A DNA stretch of 64,000 bases from Prevotella sp. UBA3675 (GTDB lineage: Bacteria > Bacteroidota > Bacteroidia > Bacteroidales > Bacteroidaceae): the NCBI GenBank assembly GCA_002372235.1, contig DFJI01000040.1, positions 1 to 64,000 on the forward strand. Reading direction: 5' to 3'. Below, piece by piece: positions 32,782-38,799 of this stretch (the stretch's first letter is position 1; each line of letters begins with the position of its first letter). A program made the translations under genes and the position numbers. Under the pieces are notes generated by a model. It was not told the DNA's origin and searched no databases. It was given only the letters and a program-made list of their open reading frames with translations.

Positions 32782-32789
32782 TACATTTG
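32782..32789 (+). promoter_or_regulatory. -7 box for the Omp28-like gene
   Basis: TACATTTG followed by CC, about 58 bases before the ATG at 32848. Confidence 0.45.
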
Positions 32790-32847
32790 CCACGAAATTC
32801 AAACTGGATAGATTGTTTTACTGATAAAAAGAGAAAGGATTTAGCAC

Positions 32848-34740
32848 ATGAGAAAAGCATTACTCCTTTTGACAGCAGTCCTGCTGTCAGTCACTGGTTC
32901 CACAGCACAACAACTGGCCAAGAGCCCGCTCCGCCATCAGGTGAGCGCACCCGCACAGGCCGCAGAGAGCAACTCCGTATGGTGGGGATACACACAGGCC
33001 GACGCTTCAGTGTCGGGACTGGGCGTAAACTCAGCCGACACCTATCACTGCGCCATCTTCATCCCCGGCAACCATGCCATCGCCGGCGGAAAGGCCATCA
33101 AGAGCATCCGCTTCTACGTGCTGGCCACCAACGTGAAAGACATCAAGGCTTGGGTGAGTACCAACAAGCCAACTACCCTTGACGAGACCACCACAGAGCG
33201 TCTGGTCAACGTGACCGACGACATGATCGAGTCAAAGACCGGTCTGGCCACAGTGCAGCTCGACGAGGCCTACAACATCCCGTCAACGGGTGCCTACGTG
33301 GGCTACAGCTTCACCGTCACGAAGGTGAGCACCACGAACGATGCCTTCCCCATTGCCATCACAGCCGACAGCGATGCACCCAACACGCTCATCATCAGGA
33401 CCAACACGGCTGTTCCAACGTGGAGTGACATGAACGGTCAGGGCTTCGGACGACTGTACCTACAGGTGCTGCTCAACGGTGAGTTTGCCGACAACGTGGC
33501 TACAGCTGAAGACTTTGGCAACGTCTATGCTCAGACAGGCCAGGAGGTCACAGCCAACCTGAAAGTGACCAATGAAGGTTCCACCGCCATCAGCAGTCTG
33601 GACTACACCATCACCACCGACGGCACGGCCTCTGCCGAGCAGCACGTCACGCTGCAGAGCCCCATCGCCTTCAACACAACAGGCAACGTGAACATCACCT
33701 TCAAGGCCGACGACGTGCAGAGCATCAAGCAGAAGACAGTCACCATCACCAAGGTGAACGGACAGCCCAACAACGCCGCAAATCCCACCGCTCAAGGCAC
33801 GCTCTACACACTGGAGAAGTTCATTGAGCGCAACCTCGTCGTCGAGGAGTACACCGGAACAGGCTGTCCCTGGTGTCCGCGCGGCATCGTGGGCATGGAG
33901 AAGATGCGCAAGAACCTCGGCGACCGCTTCATCGGCATAGCCGTCCACCAGTTCAACAGCAGCGACGCCATGTATATCAGTGCCAGTTCCTATGCCCGTC
34001 TGAGTTTCTCAGGCGCACCTTCCTGCATGATTGACCGCAAGGGCGAGTTAGATCCCTATTATGGAATGGCCGGCGACATTCTGAACGACTGCAACGCCGA
34101 GCTGGCCATTCCGGCACTGGCTGACGTGACGGTGAGCGGACAGTGGAATGAAGACTCCACCAAGGTGGATGCCACTGCCTTCGTTGACCCACTGTTCAGC
34201 GAGACCTACAAGATAGAGTTCGTGCTCATAGCTGACAGTCTCAGCGGCACTGGTAGCGGCTGGAATCAGGGCAATAACTACGCTCAGTACAACGCAAGCC
34301 AGCTGCCCGCCGACCTCGCCGTCTTCGCCAATGGCGGCAAGTACGGCAAATCGACCGTCACCGGACTGGTGTTCAACGACGTGGCCATCGCCAGCTCCTA
34401 CGTGAACAGTAAGAACGGAGCCGTGCTCAATGCCGACAACACCAGCAGCTACACCATCGCGCTGCCCACGAAGGCCACGCTGAAGAACGCCTTGAAGAAG
34501 AGCTGCATCTATGTGGCAGCTCTGCTCATCGGCAGCGACGGCACCGTGGTGAACGCTGCCAAGGCCAGCATCAGTGTTTATGGCAGTGCCAACGGCATAG
34601 AAACGGTCAGCACGAAGCACCAGACAACCAGCTCACAGGCACGCTACTCGCTCGACGGGCGCAGACTCTCGGCTCCGCAGCGCGGACTGAACATCGTCCG
34701 TATGGCCGACGGCACCACTCGCAAGGTCATCGTGAAGTAA
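32848..34740 (+). CDS. Omp28-related secreted protein with thioredoxin-like CxxC domain
   Basis: This 630-aa protein has a signal peptide (MRKALLLLTAVLLSVTGSTAQ), an N-terminal beta-rich domain (about 35-310) and an Omp28/thioredoxin-like domain with VVEEYTGTGCPWCPRGIVGM, whose CPWC pair is a redox-type active site, plus FSGAPSCMIDRKG. The tail YSLDGRRLSAPQRGLNIV, ending KVIVK, is the sorting-like motif seen elsewhere in this window. It is probably a surface or outer-membrane-associated protein with a thiol-disulfide or scaffolding role. Confidence 0.8.
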   Translation: MRKALLLLTAVLLSVTGSTAQQLAKSPLRHQVSAPAQAAESNSVWWGYTQADASVSGLGVNSADTYHCAIFIPGNHAIAGGKAIKSIRFYVLATNVKDIKAWVSTNKPTTLDETTTERLVNVTDDMIESKTGLATVQLDEAYNIPSTGAYVGYSFTVTKVSTTNDAFPIAITADSDAPNTLIIRTNTAVPTWSDMNGQGFGRLYLQVLLNGEFADNVATAEDFGNVYAQTGQEVTANLKVTNEGSTAISSLDYTITTDGTASAEQHVTLQSPIAFNTTGNVNITFKADDVQSIKQKTVTITKVNGQPNNAANPTAQGTLYTLEKFIERNLVVEEYTGTGCPWCPRGIVGMEKMRKNLGDRFIGIAVHQFNSSDAMYISASSYARLSFSGAPSCMIDRKGELDPYYGMAGDILNDCNAELAIPALADVTVSGQWNEDSTKVDATAFVDPLFSETYKIEFVLIADSLSGTGSGWNQGNNYAQYNASQLPADLAVFANGGKYGKSTVTGLVFNDVAIASSYVNSKNGAVLNADNTSSYTIALPTKATLKNALKKSCIYVAALLIGSDGTVVNAAKASISVYGSANGIETVSTKHQTTSSQARYSLDGRRLSAPQRGLNIVRMADGTTRKVIVK

Positions 34741-34767
34741 CAGCAGTGCAGGGTAAAATGCTCTATA

Positions 34768-34813
34768 AAAAAGACGTGTTGCTGTCTCAACTGAGATGGC
34801 AGCACGTTTTTTT
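34768..34813 (+). terminator. Strong Rho-independent terminator
   Basis: ACGTGTTGCTGTCTCA (34774-34789) pairs with TGAGATGGCAGCACGT (34792-34807) around a 2-base loop, followed by TTTTTTT. Confidence 0.92.
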
Positions 34814-34877
34814 CGTTTTTTCATGTGCAAAAAATAAAAATCCGTAAGAGTTTTTGCAGAATTCCATTTTTTTGTAT

Positions 34878-34885
34878 TAACTTTG
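34878..34885 (+). promoter_or_regulatory. -7 box for tRNA-Gln
   Basis: TAACTTTG followed by GC, 20 bases before the tRNA 5' end. Confidence 0.6.
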
Positions 34886-34904
34886 CAGCCGCTAAGACAG
34901 CGAT

Positions 34905-34978
34905 TGGACGATGGTGTAATGGTAACACTACAGGTTTTGGTTCTGTCATTCCCGGTTCGAATCCGAGTCGTCCAACCA
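34905..34978 (+). tRNA. tRNA-Gln (anticodon UUG), CCA encoded
   Basis: The acceptor arms TGGACGA and TCGTCCA pair fully, with discriminator A and an encoded CCA. The anticodon stem ACAGG/TCTGT encloses the loop TTTTGGT, giving anticodon TTG. The T loop is TTCGAAT. The T stem CCCGG/CCGAG contains one C-A mismatch, which is unusual. Confidence 0.95.
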
Positions 34979-34982
34979 TAAG

Positions 34983-35029
34983 AGAAACGCAACTGATTAC
35001 ACTTGTAATTGGTTGCGTTTCTTTTTTTC
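34983..35029. terminator. Terminator after tRNA-Gln, shared with convergent rnhB
   Basis: AGAAACGCAACTGATTAC and GTAATTGGTTGCGTTTCT pair (one G-T wobble) with a 4-base loop and a run of Ts. The A-rich left side may serve the opposite strand. Confidence 0.85.
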
Positions 35030-35658
35030 TATTCCTCAAACTGAAGTGACAGCTGGCTGTCGCCCAGCAGATTGTAGGACCGCCGGTGATAGGGGGTGAT
35101 GCCAAACTCCTTGATGGCCTCGCGATGCTTGCGGGTGGGGTAGCCCTTGTTCGAGCGCCAGTCGTATTGCGGATACTGCTCGGCCAGTTGGTTCATGTAG
35201 TCGTCGCGGTAGGTCTTGGCCAGGATAGAGGCGGCAGCGATGGCGAGATACTTTCCGTCGCCTTTCACGATGCAGGTGTGAGGCAGCGCTTGCTCACCGT
35301 CGTGGGCGTTCTTGTAGGGCTTGAAGCGGTTGCCATCTACGATGATGGCCTCGGGGCGTAGCGTGAGCTGGTCGAGTGCGCGGTGCATGGCCAGGATAGA
35401 GGCGTTCAGGATGTTGATTTCGTCAATCTCTTCAGGGCCTACGATGCCCACAGCCCAGCTCAGCGCATCGCGCTCCACCTGTTCGCGCAACTGGTAGCGA
35501 CGGCGCTCGCTGAGCTGTTTCGAGTCGTTGAGCAGCTCGTTGTGGTAGTCGGTCGGAAGAATCACGGCGGCAGCATAGACCGCCCCTGCCAGACAGCCGC
35601 GTCCGGCTTCGTCGCATCCGGCCTCAATCAGGCCGTCGTAGTAGTGGGGGAGAAGCAT
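35029..35658 (-). CDS. rnhB: Ribonuclease HII
   Basis: This 209-aa enzyme has the N-terminal signature AGCDEAGRGCLAGAVYAAAV, with the catalytic Asp-Glu pair, then ILNASILAMHRAL and the YPTRKHREAIKEFGITPYHRRSY C-terminal motif. It removes ribonucleotides from DNA and degrades RNA in RNA-DNA hybrids. It is complete and typical in length. Confidence 0.95.
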   Translation of the reverse strand: MLLPHYYDGLIEAGCDEAGRGCLAGAVYAAAVILPTDYHNELLNDSKQLSERRRYQLREQVERDALSWAVGIVGPEEIDEINILNASILAMHRALDQLTLRPEAIIVDGNRFKPYKNAHDGEQALPHTCIVKGDGKYLAIAAASILAKTYRDDYMNQLAEQYPQYDWRSNKGYPTRKHREAIKEFGITPYHRRSYNLLGDSQLSLQFEE

Positions 35659-35676
35659 AGGGGTGAGGGGTAAGAG

Positions 35677-35768
35677 GTGAGAGGTGAGAGGTGAGAGGTG
35701 AGAACTGAGAGATTAGAACTGAGAGATATGGTTAGAGATGCAAGATGAAAAGTGAGAGGTATGATTAG
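35677..35768. repeat. GTGAGAG tandem repeats plus GAACTGAGAG-TATGGTTAG dispersed repeat
   Basis: About four tandem GTGAGAG heptamers lead into GAACTGAGAGATATGGTTAG (35716-35735) and then a degenerate copy, GTGAGAGGTATGATTAG. One base separates the 20-mer from the left arm of the inverted repeat at 23225. Confidence 0.8.
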
Positions 35769-35772
35769 TTCC

Positions 35773-35816
35773 TTTTTGGTCAGGCGAGGGTGATTTTTTG
35801 GTCAGGCGAGGGTGAT
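35773..35816. repeat. Tandem duplication of the murI 3' end
   Basis: TTTTTGGTCAGGCGAGGGTG occurs twice in direct succession. The second copy contains the murI stop codon (TCA on the plus strand at 35802). Confidence 0.8.
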
Positions 35817-36653
35817 GTTCTCTACGTCGATGGGTTCGTGGAGGAATATCTGTGCGTGCTCGCTGAAGGTGTCGGGATTCTCCGTGGTCAGATAGTGTAC
35901 TGCGCCACCCTTTGAGCAGCGTTGCTCCAGCGCAGTGTGGCGCTGCAGGTAGCTGCTGAGCGCCTCGGCCACATATTCGCCTTGTGGCACGATGCGCACG
36001 CCGGGGTGTATGTATTTCAGAATCTTAGGCATGAGCAACGGATAGTGCGTGCAGCCCAGGATGACGGCATCTATCTCGGGGTCGAGCCGCATGAGCTGGT
36101 CGATGCGCTTCTTCACGAAGTAGTCGGCACCGGGCGAGTCGGCCTCGTTATATTCAACCAGTGGCACCCAGAAAGGACACGCCACACCCGACACCGTGAT
36201 GTCGGGGTGCAGCTTCTTGATTTCCATGTTGTAGCTTTGGCTCTTGATGGTTCCCTCGGTGGCCAGCACGCCCACGTGGCGCGATGTGGTGAGCTGTCCG
36301 ATGACCTCGGCTGTGGGGCGTATCACGCCCAGCACGCGACGGTCGGCATCCCACTGCGGCAGGTCGTTCTGCTGAATGGTGCGCAGGGCCTTGGCCGACG
36401 CGGTGTTGCAGCCCAGAATGACGAGCTGGCAGCCACGCTCGAAGAGGTAGCGCACGGCCTGACGGGTGAACTCATAGACCACGTCGAAGGAGCGAGGGCC
36501 GTAAGGGGCGCGGGCATTGTCGCCCAGGTAGAGATAGTCGTACTGGGGTAGCAGTTGGCGTATGCCGTGCAGGATGGTCAGTCCGCCGTAGCCGCTGTCG
36601 AACACCCCAATGGGTCCGGGCTCTTTGCTCAGTATCGGTTTCAGCGCTTTCAT
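35802..36653 (-). CDS. murI: Glutamate racemase
   Basis: This 283-aa enzyme has GVFDSGYGGLTILHGI, LGDNARAPYG, the first catalytic Cys in LGCNTASAKAL and the second in ILGCTHYPLL. It supplies D-glutamate for peptidoglycan. It follows the OmpH-like genes as in other Bacteroidales. The 3' terminal 20 bp are tandemly repeated just downstream of the stop. Confidence 0.95.
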   Translation of the reverse strand: MKALKPILSKEPGPIGVFDSGYGGLTILHGIRQLLPQYDYLYLGDNARAPYGPRSFDVVYEFTRQAVRYLFERGCQLVILGCNTASAKALRTIQQNDLPQWDADRRVLGVIRPTAEVIGQLTTSRHVGVLATEGTIKSQSYNMEIKKLHPDITVSGVACPFWVPLVEYNEADSPGADYFVKKRIDQLMRLDPEIDAVILGCTHYPLLMPKILKYIHPGVRIVPQGEYVAEALSSYLQRHTALEQRCSKGGAVHYLTTENPDTFSEHAQIFLHEPIDVENITLA

Positions 36654-36679
36654 GTCTGTGCAGTTATTATTTTGGGGGG

Positions 36680-36736
36680 CTCGGAGTTCTCTGAGCTCTC
36701 TGAGTTCTCTGAGAGCTCTGAGTCCTCCGAGCTCTC
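36680..36736 (-). repeat. GAGNNCTCN array, intergenic (between ompH-like gene and murI)
   Basis: Six 9-bp units begin at the stop codon of the upstream ompH-like gene (minus strand) and fill most of the gap before murI. In another frame the array would encode the same Ser-Glu-x repeat. Its first 17 bases, GAGAGCTCGGAGGACTC, are identical to the array in the GH128-like gene. Confidence 0.85.
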
Positions 36737-37310
36737 ACTTCTTGTTCAGATACTCAGTCACCAGTTCTTGAATGTTCTTGCCCATTGTGGGGTCGATGAA
36801 TGGGCAGGCATTAGTGTCGATATTGATGATGAGGGCGAACCCGAACTCGCGGGCGATGGAGGCCAGCGTCTCGTTCAGCTTAGCCCTGATGGGCTTGAGG
36901 ACCTCTTCCTCAGCCGTCTGCAGGTCCTGTCGGGCCTGGGTCTTGAAGTCTATGTTGCGCTGCATGAGCTCCTTCAGCTCGTTCTGGCGCTTCAGCAGGA
37001 TGGTGCGCGGAAACTCGCTCTGTCCTTCGAGGAAGGCTTCATACTTCTGGTTGAACTCATCCTCCACTCGCTTTGCTTCAGCCTCGTATGCAGCCCGCTG
37101 CTGCTGCAGCTGCTCCTGCGCCGCAACGTATGCCTTCATGCCCTTCAGTGCCTGGTCGTAGCTGAGGTAGCCGAAACGCACCACAGGCTGGGTCTCTGTT
37201 TGAGTGTCAGTGTTCGTAGGCAGCGCTGTCTGCGCCTGTACTGTGAAAGAGAGAATCGCAAACAATGCAACGAGCATTGCACATTTCTTATTAAAGTTTC
37301 TATTCTTCAT
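36735..37310 (-). CDS. OmpH/Skp-like periplasmic chaperone, paralogue 3
   Basis: This 191-aa protein has a signal peptide (MLVALFAILSFTVQAQ), a long helical/coiled-coil middle (AAQEQLQQQRAAYEAEAKRV, KRQNELKELMQRN) and an OmpH-type C-terminus (FALIINIDTNACPFIDPTMG). Skp-like proteins hold unfolded outer membrane proteins for BamA. ATG 37310 (MKNRNFNKK) is chosen, as a -7 box lies at 37347-37354, inside the longer frame. The gene has its own promoter because a terminator precedes it. Confidence 0.8.
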   Translation of the reverse strand: MKNRNFNKKCAMLVALFAILSFTVQAQTALPTNTDTQTETQPVVRFGYLSYDQALKGMKAYVAAQEQLQQQRAAYEAEAKRVEDEFNQKYEAFLEGQSEFPRTILLKRQNELKELMQRNIDFKTQARQDLQTAEEEVLKPIRAKLNETLASIAREFGFALIINIDTNACPFIDPTMGKNIQELVTEYLNKK

Positions 37311-37346
37311 AAATCGTAATAATATTTTTGTCTTTAATAATGTGTG

Positions 37347-37354
37347 CAAAGTTA
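37347..37354 (-). promoter_or_regulatory. -7 box for ompH-like paralogue 3
   Basis: TAACTTTG followed by GCAC on the minus strand, 37 bases before the ATG. Confidence 0.5.
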
Positions 37355-37492
37355 AGTGAAAATCCCGATGCTTGCAAGTTTTTCTTTCTATTTCTCCATC
37401 TCTCAAGTTTCTATTGCTTGTTTTTCAGCATCTGATTTCGCATTTTTCATGCGAATGCTTGTCACCTGATGGCAGAGCGATGGCTGAAGGAC

Positions 37493-37535
37493 GAAAAAAA
37501 ATTATAGCCATAATTCCGAAAATTATGGCTATAAT
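37493..37535 (-). terminator. Terminator after ompH-like paralogue 2
   Basis: ATTATAGCCATAATT and AATTATGGCTATAAT form a perfect 15-bp stem with a 5-base loop. On the minus strand it is followed by TTTTTTTTC. Confidence 0.8.
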
Positions 37536-37571
37536 TCTTTAAATTTTAGCTATTATTCTTTGCCGTCTGTT

Positions 37572-38072
37572 TTACTTCAGACCCAGCTTTGCCTTTACCT
37601 GAGCGGTGACATCGGTTGAAAGGGTGGTGTTGATGAAAGGAATGCCAGAACCCATCTCCATGATGTAGATGTAGCCGCCCTCAGTGCCTACGGCCTTGAT
37701 GGCGTCGAGCATCTTGGTGGTGATGCCCTGCATCTTCTCGCTCTGAGCCTGCTGCAGTGCCTGCTGGTTGTCCTGATAGCTCTGCTGAATCTTCTGATAC
37801 ATGTCCTGCAGTTCCTGCTGGCGGCGCTGCTTGATGTTGTCGGGCAGTGTGGCCTGCTCCTTCTCGAAGGCTTCGCCCTTCTTCTGCAGCTCGTCCTGCA
37901 TCTGTTTCAGGTCGGCCTCATACTGCTTGGTGAGTGCTTCGATCTCGTTGCGAGCCGTGGTGAACTCAGGCATGAGCTGAATGATCTCCTGTGTGTTTAC
38001 GTGGCCGAACTTTGCCTGTGCCATTGCTGCCATAGGGAGCAGCATCATCAGTGCTAAAAATAGTTTCTTCAT
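37572..38072 (-). CDS. OmpH/Skp-like periplasmic chaperone, paralogue 2
   Basis: This 166-aa protein has a signal peptide (MKKLFLALMMLLPMAAMAQ), then KFGHVNTQEIIQLMPE, a coiled coil of about 90 residues rich in Gln/Lys/Glu, and the C-terminal GGYIYIMEMGSGIPFINTTL. This is the standard OmpH fold. It is the second gene after bamA and probably delivers outer membrane proteins to the BAM complex. It ends in a strong terminator. Confidence 0.9.
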   Translation of the reverse strand: MKKLFLALMMLLPMAAMAQAKFGHVNTQEIIQLMPEFTTARNEIEALTKQYEADLKQMQDELQKKGEAFEKEQATLPDNIKQRRQQELQDMYQKIQQSYQDNQQALQQAQSEKMQGITTKMLDAIKAVGTEGGYIYIMEMGSGIPFINTTLSTDVTAQVKAKLGLK

Positions 38073-38182
38073 TGTCGTTTTTTTTCTTTTTTTTATTTGT
38101 GATTACTTGTTTTCCTATTTTTTCGATAGGCGGATGTTTTTTCTTTTAATAGACTGCGCAAATGGGCGAAGGTTTATTTTCC

Positions 38183-38728
38183 TTAGTTGGAATAGCCCAG
38201 TTTGCGGAGCACCTCGTTGCTGATGTCGATTTTCGGAGAGCCGAAAATGATGCCTTGGTCGCTGGCACGGTCGAGCACGAGCTGATAGCCGCGCAGGTCG
38301 GCAATGTCTTTCACGGCATTATACACTTCCTCCTGAATGGGCGACATGAGCGATGTGCGCTTCTTGAAGAGTTCGCCTTCGGGGCCGAAGTACTTGCGCT
38401 TGAGTTCAGCAGCCTGCTTCTCCTTCTCCATGATGGCATCCTGACGGGCCTTCTTCTGCTCGGCTGAGAGGAACACCACCTCGTTCTGGTAGTTCTTATA
38501 CATGGTCTGTGCCTCGGTGCTCAGCGCATCGACCTCGGCCTGCCACTTGCGCGACACCTGTGACAGCTGCTCGTTGGCGCGTTCGTAGGCGGGTATGTTC
38601 TTGAAGATGTAGTCCATATCGACAAGTGCGAACTTCTGCGCAGCAGTGTGAAGCGCGAAGAATGAAGAGTGAAGAATCATCAGCAGGGCTAATGTCATCA
38701 TTCTTTTCATAAACGGATTTTTTTTCAT
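38183..38728 (-). CDS. OmpH/Skp-like periplasmic chaperone, paralogue 1
   Basis: This 181-aa protein has a signal peptide (MILHSSFFALHTAAQ), then KFALVDMDYIFKNIPAYERA, a coiled coil (SRKWQAEVDALSTEAQTMYK to KQAAELKRKYFGPEGEL) and DLRGYQLVLDRASDQGIIFG. It directly follows bamA, as in other Bacteroidales. The ATG at 38710 (MKRMMTL) is an alternative start. Confidence 0.9.
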   Translation of the reverse strand: MKKNPFMKRMMTLALLMILHSSFFALHTAAQKFALVDMDYIFKNIPAYERANEQLSQVSRKWQAEVDALSTEAQTMYKNYQNEVVFLSAEQKKARQDAIMEKEKQAAELKRKYFGPEGELFKKRTSLMSPIQEEVYNAVKDIADLRGYQLVLDRASDQGIIFGSPKIDISNEVLRKLGYSN

Positions 38729-38799
38729 CTCTTTACAATTTTAGTTTATAATCAGGATAGCTACTCGGGTGAGAGTGTGGTAGCATGTCTTTTTTCCTG

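Noticed and set aside
35677..35702. Attachment site or replication iterons at the GTGAGAG repeats
   Set aside because: There is no integrase or replication gene nearby, and the repeats resemble other simple repeats in the gaps.
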